Shown piece by piece: positions 6,482 through 12,879 of a stretch of DNA of 12,904 bases. The DNA is from CAZKTS01 sp964555735 (GTDB taxonomy: Bacteria > Actinomycetota > Acidimicrobiia > IMCC26256 > PALSA-555): NCBI GenBank assembly GCA_964555735.1, contig CAZKTS010000015.1, positions 1 through 12,904 on the forward strand. Direction: 5' to 3'. The translations under genes were made by a program, and so were the position numbers. A model generated the notes under the pieces. That model saw only the letters and a list, made by a program, of their open reading frames with translations. It ran no database searches and was not told where the DNA came from. The first letter of the stretch is position 1. Every line of letters starts with the position of its first letter.

Positions 6482-6961
6482 TCAGCGCGGCACCAGGCCC
6501 TTGCCGCGCACGGCCCACATCCACTCCATGTTCCCGTCGGGACGGATGCCGAGCCCGCCGATCGACACCAGCGCGGTCGTCGCGAACTGGACCAGCGCGG
6601 CAGGCTCGGTGTCGGGCAGGAACGTGCACTCCACCGACTCGCCCGTCGTCTCCAGCTGCGGACCGATGATGCCCGCGCTCGTGAGCGCCGACGCCACCGG
6701 CTCCGGGTTCGCACCCCGCGGCGCGAGCAGCGACACCACCGGGCCACCCTTGCGTGACTGCGGCTTGCGGATGAGCGCCCGCCAGATCGTCGGGAGGTCG
6801 AGCCGCGTCGACGCCGACGCGCGCCGGATGCCTGGCCCCAGCCCCTGGTTCATCGGGGCGGGACTGATCTCCAGGCCCTCGTTGCGCTTCTTGAACACCT
6901 GCGCGACCAGCGCGTCGCAGGCTTCCGACGGGTCGGTCGTGAAGAACCCGATCTTTTCCAC
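6482..6961 (-). CDS. Conserved-looking hypothetical protein, unrecognised
   Basis: A 159-residue soluble protein that I do not recognise. It starts at GTG 6961, preceded by AGGAG (6973-6969) at seven bases, which makes the longer reading from ATG 7093 unnecessary; that extension runs through the intergenic repeats and looks artificial. Visible features are EKIGFFTTDPSEACDALV at the N-terminus, a basic RALIRKPQSRKGG patch in the middle, a short LAPRGANPEPVASALTSAGI helix, and a well-formed C-terminus ALVQFATTALVSIGGLGIRPDGN ending in MWAVRGKGLVPR (key residues only). No signal peptide, membrane span or metal ligands are seen. The next gene starts one base after its stop, so the two proteins are probably co-produced, and a partner role for the oxidoreductase is possible. 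Confidence 0.75.
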   Translation of the reverse strand: MEKIGFFTTDPSEACDALVAQVFKKRNEGLEISPAPMNQGLGPGIRRASASTRLDLPTIWRALIRKPQSRKGGPVVSLLAPRGANPEPVASALTSAGIIGPQLETTGESVECTFLPDTEPAALVQFATTALVSIGGLGIRPDGNMEWMWAVRGKGLVPR

Positions 6962-6968
6962 TTTTCCG

Positions 6969-6973
6969 CTCCT
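6969..6973 (-). promoter_or_regulatory. Shine-Dalgarno AGGAG that fixes the GTG start at 6961
   Basis: AGGAG lies seven bases before GTG 6961. A small hairpin (GGCCC, loop TTC, GGGCC at 6974-6986) ends immediately next to it. This decides against the upstream ATG at 7093. Confidence 0.65.
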
Positions 6974-7010
6974 GGCCCTTCGGGCCGGGCCGCTCGGGCC
7001 CCGGCTCGGC

Positions 7011-7031
7011 GGCCGCAGGATACCTGCGGCC
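7011..7031. other. Perfect 9-bp palindrome around a possible -10 box
   Basis: GGCCGCAGG (7011-7019), loop ATA, CCTGCGGCC (7023-7031) form a 9-bp hairpin. On the minus strand TATCCT (7022-7017) inside it fits the -10 pattern and would start a transcript near 7010, about 50 bases before the GTG at 6961. The symmetry could equally be an operator for a dimeric regulator or part of the neighbouring repeat family. Confidence 0.4.
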
Positions 7032-7228
7032 GTCCTCCTCGCCTCTGGTTGCTGGGCCTGGCTTTCGCAGCCTTCGGCTGCTCCGCGGTTCATCTCCTCG
7101 GCGCCGCGGCCGCTCGCCTCTGGTTGCTGGGCCTGGCTTTCGCAGCCTTCGGCTGCTTCGATTCATCTCCGCCGCGCCGTCCTCCTCGCCCCTGGTTGCT
7201 GGGCCTCGCGGCTGGTCTCTGGGCCTGG
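7030..7228. repeat. Interspersed intergenic repeat, three to four copies of a ~75-bp unit
   Basis: A perfect 45-bp direct repeat occurs at 7038-7082 and 7113-7157 (period 75). A third, diverged copy starts at 7185 (period 72). The core CTGGTTGCTGGGCCTGG is seen at 7045, 7120, 7192 (one change) and 7212 (two changes). The first two copies each contain the hairpin GCAGCC-TTC-GGCTGC. CCGTCCTCCTCGCC precedes copies one and three. No protein family is seen in any frame. The array fills most of the 291-base divergent region between the genes at 6961 and 7253. Confidence 0.85.
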
Positions 7229-7237
7229 GCTCGCGTC

Positions 7238-7243
7238 TAGCGT
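7238..7243 (+). promoter_or_regulatory. Probable -10 box (TAGCGT), leaderless promoter of the DUF35-Ltp-P450 operon
   Basis: TAGCGT ends nine bases before ATG 7253, and no Shine-Dalgarno sequence lies between, which suits a leaderless transcript. The preceding CTCGCGTC is shared with the TAGCGT promoter at 2472. Confidence 0.45.
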
Positions 7244-7252
7244 GCCCGGCAC

Positions 7253-7705
7253 ATGGACGAACAGGCTGTGCTGCGGGCGCCGCTGACGCTCGAGTATCCG
7301 TTCACCCGCTCGACGGGACCGGTGGTGGGTGCGTTCCTCACCGGGCTGCGCGAGGGCGTGATCGTCGGGATCCGTCGAGCCGACGGGTCGGTGCTCGTGC
7401 CGCCGACCGAGTACGACCCCGCGACGGCCGAACCGCTCACCGAGCTGGTCGAGGTCGCCGACACCGGGGTCGTCACCAGCTGGTGCTGGAACGGCGAGCC
7501 GCGCGCGCAGCAGCCGTTCACCGCGCCGTTCGCCTGGGCGCTGATCCTCCTCGACGGTGCCGACACACCGCTCGTCCACGGTGTGCGCGCCGACGACCCG
7601 GGCGCGCTGGCGACCGGCCTGCGAGTGCGCGCGCAGTGGCGCGCCGAGCGCGAGGGGCACATCGCCGACATCGAGTGCTTCGTCCCGGAGGACGGTGCGT
7701 CGTGA
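7253..7705 (+). CDS. DUF35/OB-fold protein 1 (ChsH2-like, no zinc ribbon cysteines)
   Basis: A 150-residue protein of the DUF35 OB-fold class, which in steroid catabolism partners Ltp-type aldolases and hydratases (ChsH2 with Ltp2). The order is FTRSTGPVVGAFLTGLREG at 17-35 (hook helix), GIRRADGSVLVPPTEYDP at 39-56, where the rubredoxin-like ribbon normally has its CxxC pairs, then ELVEVADTGVVTSW (first OB strand), APFAWALILLDGAD, HGVRADDP and a final GLRVRAQWRAERE. There is no Cys in the ribbon region, so it probably binds no zinc. The OB half looks intact. It heads a five-gene operon and overlaps a paralogue by GTGA. Probable role: scaffold or acyl-CoA-binding subunit for one of the two downstream thiolase-fold proteins. 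Confidence 0.85.
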   Translation: MDEQAVLRAPLTLEYPFTRSTGPVVGAFLTGLREGVIVGIRRADGSVLVPPTEYDPATAEPLTELVEVADTGVVTSWCWNGEPRAQQPFTAPFAWALILLDGADTPLVHGVRADDPGALATGLRVRAQWRAEREGHIADIECFVPEDGAS

Positions 7706-8271
7706 CCGCGGTCCCCGACATCGGGGTCGCGCCCCCGGTCGTGCTGCCGGAGCGGCTGCGCGACGTTGAACCGGTCCGAAGCGTCCGAACCCCAGTACGA
7801 CTCGACTACCGCGCCAGCTCCGGACGGGCGATGGGTGCATACCTCCGCGCGATGAAGGAGAAGCGGATCCTCGGCGAGCGCTGCCCGGTCACGGGACAGG
7901 TGATCGTCCCACCGCGCGGCGTCACGCCCACGTCGGGGCTGCTCAGCACCGAGCTGGTCGAGGTCGCCGATCAGGGCTACGTCGAGTCGTACTGCGTCAC
8001 CCGCGTCCCGATCCCCGGCCGCGACGACCTCGAGGTCCCCTACATCAGCGCGTGGGTCGTGCTCGACGGCGCAAGCGTCGGGTTCATCGGGCTGGTCCAG
8101 GGCATCGAGCCCGAGGCGTGTCGGCTCGGGCTGCGCGTGCGGGCGGTGTGGCGCCCCGACGACGAGCTCCGCGAGTCCGCCAACAACATCCGCTGCTGGG
8201 AACCCACCGGCGAGCCGGACCACGTGATCACCTCCTACGAGCACGTGGGCAACCCGGAGGGCTCGGCGTGA
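7702..8271 (+). CDS. DUF35/OB-fold protein 2 (ChsH2-like, degenerate zinc ribbon)
   Basis: A 189-residue paralogue of the preceding protein, with a longer N-terminus of about 35 residues. Shared blocks are DYRASSGRAMGAYLRAMKEKRILG (about 35-58), the ribbon remnant ERCPVTGQVIVPPRG with a single Cys61 where CxxC pairs are expected, and ELVEVADQGYVESYC, which aligns with ELVEVADTGVVTSWC of its neighbour; the DNA for TELVEVAD is identical in both. PYISAWVVLDGA, VQGIEP and LGLRVRAVWRPDDE complete the OB fold. GTG 7702 overlaps the preceding stop (GTGA), and its own stop overlaps the next gene the same way. Two DUF35 chains followed by two thiolase-like chains suggest a hetero-oligomer like the Ltp2-ChsH2 complex. 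In M. tuberculosis the single ~300-residue Rv3521 holds the equivalent place. Confidence 0.85.
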   Translation: MTAVPDIGVAPPVVLPERLRDVEPVRSVRTPVRLDYRASSGRAMGAYLRAMKEKRILGERCPVTGQVIVPPRGVTPTSGLLSTELVEVADQGYVESYCVTRVPIPGRDDLEVPYISAWVVLDGASVGFIGLVQGIEPEACRLGLRVRAVWRPDDELRESANNIRCWEPTGEPDHVITSYEHVGNPEGSA

Positions 8272-9320
8272 CCGACGTCGCGATCGTCGCCTTCGCGCAC
8301 CACCAAGCCGTCGAGATCGAAGCGAGCGAGATCGAGTTCGTCGCCCCGCTGCTCGAGACCGTCCGCGAGCGCACCGGGCTCGGCCCCGACGGCATCGACT
8401 TCACGTGCTCCGGCTCGTCCGACTTCCTCGCCGGGCAGGCGTTCTCCTTCGTCGCCACCCTCGACGCCACCCGCCCCGTACCGCCGATCGTGGAGTCGCA
8501 CGTCGAGATGGACGGCGCGTTCGCGCTCTACGAGGCGTGGGTGAAGCTCCAGCTCGGCACCGCGAAGACCGCGCTCGTCTACGGCTACGGCAAGTCGTCG
8601 CCGGGTTCGCTGCGCGACGTGCTCGCGACCCAGCTCGATCCCTACGTCGTGGGTCCACTCTGGCCGGACGCCTTCGGCCTCGCCGGCCTCCAGGCCCGGG
8701 CGATGCTCGAGGCGGGCGACGTGAGCGAGCGCGACCTCGCGGCGATCGTCGCACGTTCGATGGCCGACGCCGCGACCAACGCCGAGGCGGTGCGCTCGGG
8801 GAGCACGACGGTCGAGGAGCTGCTCGACGCGCCCATGACCAACGATCCCCTGCGCGCGCACGACTGCCCGGCACGCGCCGACGGCGGCGCGGCGATGATC
8901 CTGGCGACGGCCGAGGTCGCGTCCGAGCTCTGCGAGCGCCCGGCATGGATCCGCGGCTTCGAGCACCGGATGGACATGCATCACTTCGGTGCGCGTGATC
9001 CCCGGCGTGCTCCGTCGGCCGAGCTCGCGGCCGCGGCGGCCGGCGTCGCCAAGGACAAGGTCGACGTCGCCGAGCTCGACGCACCGTTCACCCACCAGGA
9101 GCACCTCCTCACCGGAGCGCTTGGGCTCGACGGCGGCGCGACGCGGCTCAACCCGTCGGGCGGCTCGCTGTGCGGGCACGTGATGATGGCGTCCGGGCTG
9201 ATCCGCCTCGGTCACGCCGCGACGCGCATCCACACCGGCGACGCGGACCGGACCGTCGCCCACGCGACCAGCGGCGCGTGGCTCCAACAGAACCTCGTCG
9301 CCGTCCTGGAGGGTGCGTGA
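8268..9320 (+). CDS. Thiolase-fold lipid-transfer-like protein (Ltp4-type), no catalytic Cys
   Basis: A 350-residue thiolase-superfamily protein of the SCP-x/Ltp branch, expected to act on a CoA thioester of a steroid- or isoprenoid-like side chain. N-terminal half: MTDVAIVAFA, FTCSGSSDFLAGQAF near 45-59 and IVESHVEMDGAFALYEAW near 74-91. The last block aligns with the segment that holds the nucleophilic Cys in true thiolases, but Glu80-Met81-Asp82 stand there. C-terminal half: AELDAPFTHQE, NPSGGSLCGHVMMASG (the second active-site loop, His kept) and HATSGAWLQQN, where thiolases have a Cys. The chemistry is therefore probably retro-aldol C-C cleavage or a structural role, not thiolysis. Length and position fit Rv3522 (Ltp4). 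GTG start overlaps the previous stop. Confidence 0.85.
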   Translation: MTDVAIVAFAHHQAVEIEASEIEFVAPLLETVRERTGLGPDGIDFTCSGSSDFLAGQAFSFVATLDATRPVPPIVESHVEMDGAFALYEAWVKLQLGTAKTALVYGYGKSSPGSLRDVLATQLDPYVVGPLWPDAFGLAGLQARAMLEAGDVSERDLAAIVARSMADAATNAEAVRSGSTTVEELLDAPMTNDPLRAHDCPARADGGAAMILATAEVASELCERPAWIRGFEHRMDMHHFGARDPRRAPSAELAAAAAGVAKDKVDVAELDAPFTHQEHLLTGALGLDGGATRLNPSGGSLCGHVMMASGLIRLGHAATRIHTGDADRTVAHATSGAWLQQNLVAVLEGA

Positions 9321-10471
9321 TGGCCGGGCGGTGCGCGGTCATCGGCGTCGGACAGACCAAGTACCAGGCGACGCGCGGCGACGTCTCGATCGCCGGGCTG
9401 GTGCGCGAGGCCGCGTTGCGAGCACTCGCCGACGCCGGCCTCGTGTGGGACGACATCGACGCGGTCGTGATCGGCAAGGCGCCCGACTTCTTCGAGGGCG
9501 TGATGATGCCCGAGCTGATCCTGGCCGAAGCCCTCGGTGGCGTGGGGAAGCCGGTCCTGCGCGTCCACACCGCGGGCTCGGTCGGCGGCTCGACCGCCAT
9601 CGTCGCGTCGTCGCTCGTCGAGGCAGGCATCCATGGACGCGTGCTCGCGCTCGGCTTCGAGAAGCAGAGCGAGTCGAACGCGATGTGGGCGCTGTCGCTC
9701 CCGTCCCCGTTCCAGACGTCGATCAACGCGGGTGCCGGCGGCTACTTCTCGCCGATCATCCGCCGGTACATGGCGATGACCGACGCGCCCGAGCTCGTCG
9801 GTTGTCTCGTCGCGTTCAAGGACCGGCAGAACGCGCTGAAGAACCCGTACGCGCACCTGCACCAGCCGGACCTCACGTTCGAGCAGGTCGTCGAGTCGCC
9901 GATGCTGTGGGATCCGATCCGCTACAGCGAGACCTGCCCCTCCTCCGACGGCGCGTGCGCGATCGTGCTCGGTGACGAGGCCGCGGCAGCCGCAGCGCCG
10001 AACCCGGTCGCGTGGGTCGACGCCACCGCGATGCGCAGCGAGGCCAACAACTTCGGCGGCCGGAACATGGTGAACCCGGCGGCCTCGTCGCTCTGCGCCG
10101 ACGATCTCTGGCAGAAGGCCGGGGTGCGCGACCCGCGCGCCGAGATCGACGTCGTCGAGATGTACGTGCCGTTCAGCTGGTACGAGCCCATGTGGCTCGA
10201 GAGCCTCGGCTTCGCCGCGCGTGGGGAGGGCTGGCGACTGGTCGAGGACGGCACGACCGCGCTCGACGGCGATCTGCCGGTGAACTGCTCGGGTGGCGTC
10301 CTGTCCTCGAACCCCATCGGCGCCTCGGGCATGGTGCGCTTCGCCGAGGCCGCGCTCCAGGTGCGCGGCATGGCGGGCGAGCACCAGGTCGACGGCGCGC
10401 GTCGAGCCTTGGGTCACGCCTACGGCGGCGGCGCGCAGTACTTCGCGATGTGGGTGGTGAGCGCAGCATGA
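9320..10471 (+). CDS. Thiolase-fold lipid-transfer-like protein (Ltp3-type), probable aldolase
   Basis: A 383-residue partner of the preceding thiolase-fold protein. It keeps the overall fold: CAVIGVGQTKY at the N-terminus, DAVVIGKAPDFFEG, and LRVHTAGSVGGSTAI near 80-94, where the usual Cys is replaced (Ala85). An ETCPSSDGACAIVL segment, VEMYVPFSWYEP, NCSGGVLSSNPIGASGM (second active-site loop, His replaced by Asn-Pro), and the Ltp-typical end ALGHAYGGGAQYFAMWVV follow. Tyr and His residues of that last block lie where steroid aldolases such as Ltp2 place catalytic side chains. ATG 9320 shares one base with the previous stop (TGATG), the tightest junction in the operon, which favours equal production and complex formation. 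Length and order match Rv3523 (Ltp3). Confidence 0.87.
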   Translation: MAGRCAVIGVGQTKYQATRGDVSIAGLVREAALRALADAGLVWDDIDAVVIGKAPDFFEGVMMPELILAEALGGVGKPVLRVHTAGSVGGSTAIVASSLVEAGIHGRVLALGFEKQSESNAMWALSLPSPFQTSINAGAGGYFSPIIRRYMAMTDAPELVGCLVAFKDRQNALKNPYAHLHQPDLTFEQVVESPMLWDPIRYSETCPSSDGACAIVLGDEAAAAAAPNPVAWVDATAMRSEANNFGGRNMVNPAASSLCADDLWQKAGVRDPRAEIDVVEMYVPFSWYEPMWLESLGFAARGEGWRLVEDGTTALDGDLPVNCSGGVLSSNPIGASGMVRFAEAALQVRGMAGEHQVDGARRALGHAYGGGAQYFAMWVVSAA

Positions 10472-11736
10472 CCGCGACCGACGCGACGGACGCGCTCGAC
10501 CTCACCGACCCGACGCTCTACCACGACGGCGTCCCGCACGACCTGCTCCGCGAGCTGCGGCACGAGGCACCCGTGCACCGGCACCGCCGGGTCGAGCCCG
10601 AGGGCTGGAACCGCGAGTGGATCGGCGACGACGCCGACCTCTGGGTGGTGCTCGCCCACGCCGAGATCGAGCGGGCCAACCGCGACTGGGAGACGTTCAC
10701 CGCCACCGATGGCAGCTCGTTCCTTCCCTCGGAGATGGAGCGCCGCGGCCACATGATCGTGTCGATGGACCCACCCGACCACACGCGCATGCGCCGCCTC
10801 ATCAGCGCCGGCTTCACGCCGCGCATGATCGCGAAGCTCGACGACCTGATCGAGGCGCGCACGCAACGAATCGTCGACGCCGCGCTCGAGCGGGGCGAGG
10901 TCGAGTTCGTGTACGACATCGGCTACCAGCTGCCGATGCACGTCATCGCCGACATCGTGGGCATCCCCGAGGACGACCGGCCGTGGGTCTTCGAGCGGAC
11001 CGACGCGATGTTGCGCTCCCTCGACCCCGGGAGCCCGGTGACCACCGAGGTCGGCACCGCCGCGCAGATCGATCTCTTCCAGTACGCCACGAAGCTCGGC
11101 GAGGAGAAGCGCGCGAACCCGGCCGACGACGTGTGGACCACGCTCGCCACCGCGTCGCTCGTCGACGACGACGGCAACGAGACCACGCTCGCCGGCATCG
11201 AGCTCGACATGTTCTTCATCATCCTCACCATCGCCGGGAGCGAGACCACGCGGAACGCGATCAGTCAGGGCCTCATGGCCCTCCACGACCACCCCGACCA
11301 GCTCGCGGCCCTGCGCGCGGATCCCGGGCTGATCGACGGCGCGGTCGACGAGATCATCCGGTGGGCGAGCCCGGTCCTCTTCTTCGGGCGGACCGCGACC
11401 GTCGACGTCGAGCTCGGGGGTGCGCCGATCCGTGCCGGTGACCGGGTGACGCTCTGGTACCCGTCCGGGAACCGTGACGAGCAGGTGTTCGCGGACCCCT
11501 ACGTCTTCGACATCCGTCGTTCACCGAACCCGCACGTGTCGTTCGGCGGGGGAGGGCCGCACTACTGCCTCGGCGCGAACCTCGCGAAGCGAGAGGTCAA
11601 GACGATGATCGCCGCGCTGGTCGATCGCTGCTCGTTCGAGGTGCTGGAGCCGCCGGCGTGGACCGGCGGCGGGCCGGTCAACCAGGTCGGCGTGTCCCTC
11701 GACCGGCTCCCGGTGCGTCTCAGCGCGACTGCCTGA
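10468..11736 (+). CDS. Cytochrome P450 (CYP125/CYP142/CYP124-like)
   Basis: A 422-residue soluble bacterial P450 monooxygenase. Landmarks: FTATDGSSFLPSE, SMDPPDHTRMRRLISAGFTPRM (C-helix region, key pair His-Arg near the heme propionates), I-helix TIAGSETTRN (Ala256, Gly257, Glu259, Thr260), ExxR as Glu295-Ile-Ile-Arg298, and heme loop FGGGGPHYCLGANLA from Phe359 with the heme-ligating Cys367. The SETTRN form of the I-helix and the ISAGFTPR block resemble the steroid C26/C27 hydroxylases CYP125 and CYP142 and the lipid hydroxylase CYP124. In this setting, terminal hydroxylation of a sterol or methyl-branched side chain is plausible, ahead of CoA activation. No ferredoxin or reductase gene is in the window. 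ATG 10468 overlaps the previous stop (ATGA); it ends the operon before the 33-bp repeats. Confidence 0.93.
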   Translation: MTATDATDALDLTDPTLYHDGVPHDLLRELRHEAPVHRHRRVEPEGWNREWIGDDADLWVVLAHAEIERANRDWETFTATDGSSFLPSEMERRGHMIVSMDPPDHTRMRRLISAGFTPRMIAKLDDLIEARTQRIVDAALERGEVEFVYDIGYQLPMHVIADIVGIPEDDRPWVFERTDAMLRSLDPGSPVTTEVGTAAQIDLFQYATKLGEEKRANPADDVWTTLATASLVDDDGNETTLAGIELDMFFIILTIAGSETTRNAISQGLMALHDHPDQLAALRADPGLIDGAVDEIIRWASPVLFFGRTATVDVELGGAPIRAGDRVTLWYPSGNRDEQVFADPYVFDIRRSPNPHVSFGGGGPHYCLGANLAKREVKTMIAALVDRCSFEVLEPPAWTGGGPVNQVGVSLDRLPVRLSATA

Positions 11737-11753
11737 ACCTGTGGCTCACCGCT

Positions 11754-11839
11754 GCTCCGCGAGGAGCTGCTCCCCCAGTCAGCGCAGCTCCGCGAGGAGC
11801 TGCTCCCCCAGTCAGCGCAGCTCCGCGAGGAGCTGCTCC
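11754..11839. repeat. 33-bp tandem repeat (2.6 copies) with hairpins, between convergent genes
   Basis: Copies start at 11754, 11787 and 11820; the last is 20 bases long. Copies two and three form GCAGCTCC-GCGA-GGAGCTGC, an 8-bp stem with a GNRA-type loop; copy one has one mismatch. On the minus strand each unit reads EQLLAELR-stop, so the array repeats the last codons and the TGA of the phosphotransferase gene (TCA at 11812, 11779 and 11746). It fills the 75-base gap after the P450 stop and may end transcription from both sides. Confidence 0.9.
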
Positions 11840-12879
11840 AAGCAGGTGGTGGCGGGGTTGTCGAACCAGATCGTCTGGTCCGGCGGCATGTCGCCGCGAT
11901 CGACGAGGCGGTTCATGACCCGTACGACGATGGCGGCGTAGCGCGCCGCGGCGAACAGCTCGAACGGGTACGGGTCCGCCACCTCGACGCCGGCGTGGCG
12001 TTCGTAGATCGCCCGTTGCTCGTCGCGGGTCGGCTCGCCCGCGAGGCGCGGCGCGTCGTAGGTCTCGTGGGACCAGCGATCGAACATGAGCCACCAGCCG
12101 AGGTCGTGCTCGCGGGGCGCGATCGACGCGGCCTCGAAGTCGGTCGCGCACACCGCACGGGCATCGCGCCAGATGATGTTGCCGGGCCGGGGATCGCCCC
12201 AGGAGAGGACCGGCTCGCTCCCGGGCGGGAGGTGCTCGTGCAGCCACGCGAACGCGCGCTCCAGCGGCGGATGCATGCGTCCCGCGAGCTCACGCTGTGC
12301 GTAGCCCTCCCACAGCGCGAGCTGGGTCATGATCGTGGGCGCGGTCCCGGGCGCGACGAGCCAGTCGAGCCCCGCGGCGCGCCAGTCGGTCGCGTGGACC
12401 GCGGCGAGGACGCGGAGTCCGTCGTCGATCATCGACGCGCGTTCCTCGGGCGTCGCGTCCACGAAGAAGCCCTCGACGGTGTAGAGCGGGCTCTCGATCG
12501 GCACGCGGCCGTCGACGTACTCCATCACGAAGAACGGCGAGCCGAGCACCGTGGGGTCGGACTCGAACCCCACCACCGGTGCCAGAGGGACCTTCGAGTG
12601 CTCGAGCAACGCCTGCATCACGCGCACCTGGATCTCGATCTCGACGTCCAGTCCCGGGACCTGGACCGGGTACACGGGCGGATCGGGCGTCTCGATCCGC
12701 AGGACGAAGCGCTGGTCGTGGCCGTCCACCACCGCGTCGACGATCACGGTCTCGGCCGAGAAGCCGCTCGCGGGACGTTCGAGCGCGGCCACCCGCACCG
12801 GGGCGCGGAGACGCTCGGTGAGCCACGCACCGAGCACCGCGGCGCGCGCGTCCTCCTCGGTCGCCAGGTGCGGCTTCAT
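11812..12879 (-). CDS. Phosphotransferase family protein (APH/choline-kinase fold)
   Basis: A 355-residue protein kinase-like phosphotransferase of the group related to the N-terminal domain of ACAD10/ACAD11. N-lobe: LERPASGFSAETVIVDA (glycine-containing loop) and RFVLRIETP (nucleotide-contact strand), then PFFVMEYVDGR as hinge. C-lobe: VLSWGDPRPGNIIW with catalytic Asp229 and Asn234, in which Trp227 replaces the His of the classic HGD motif, and ATDFEAASI with the metal-binding Asp247. The Trp form occurs in this subfamily and should not abolish activity. In mammals related domains phosphorylate hydroxy-acyl-CoA, so a hydroxylated acyl-CoA or other small alcohol is a fair guess; aminoglycoside resistance is unlikely. 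ATG 12879 has no strong Shine-Dalgarno sequence but overlaps an upstream stop (ATGA). Its last codons are tandemly repeated downstream. Confidence 0.88.
   Translation of the reverse strand: MKPHLATEEDARAAVLGAWLTERLRAPVRVAALERPASGFSAETVIVDAVVDGHDQRFVLRIETPDPPVYPVQVPGLDVEIEIQVRVMQALLEHSKVPLAPVVGFESDPTVLGSPFFVMEYVDGRVPIESPLYTVEGFFVDATPEERASMIDDGLRVLAAVHATDWRAAGLDWLVAPGTAPTIMTQLALWEGYAQRELAGRMHPPLERAFAWLHEHLPPGSEPVLSWGDPRPGNIIWRDARAVCATDFEAASIAPREHDLGWWLMFDRWSHETYDAPRLAGEPTRDEQRAIYERHAGVEVADPYPFELFAAARYAAIVVRVMNRLVDRGDMPPDQTIWFDNPATTCLEQLLAELR

Noticed and set aside
6962..7093. N-terminal extension of the 159-residue protein up to ATG 7093
   Set aside because: The added residues are translated repeats and hairpins, while GTG 6961 has AGGAG at good spacing.
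7049..7240. A small hydrophobic plus-strand open frame over the intergenic repeats
   Set aside because: The repeated LWLLGLAFAAFGC-like peptide comes from the DNA repeat, there is no Shine-Dalgarno sequence, and the frame ends before the operon start.
6962..7252. KstR-type operator (AAC-nn-GTT palindrome) for the steroid-type operon
   Set aside because: I looked through the divergent region and saw no such inverted pair; only repeat-derived hairpins and the palindrome at 7011-7031 are present.
8235..9287. Long minus-strand open frames opposite the thiolase-like genes (also 9212-10417 and 10420-11292)
   Set aside because: They mirror genes with clear thiolase and P450 motifs, and their compositions are those of shadow frames.
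11754..11839. CRISPR-like array
   Set aside because: The copies are directly adjacent with no spacers, and the unit is the gene's own 3' end.
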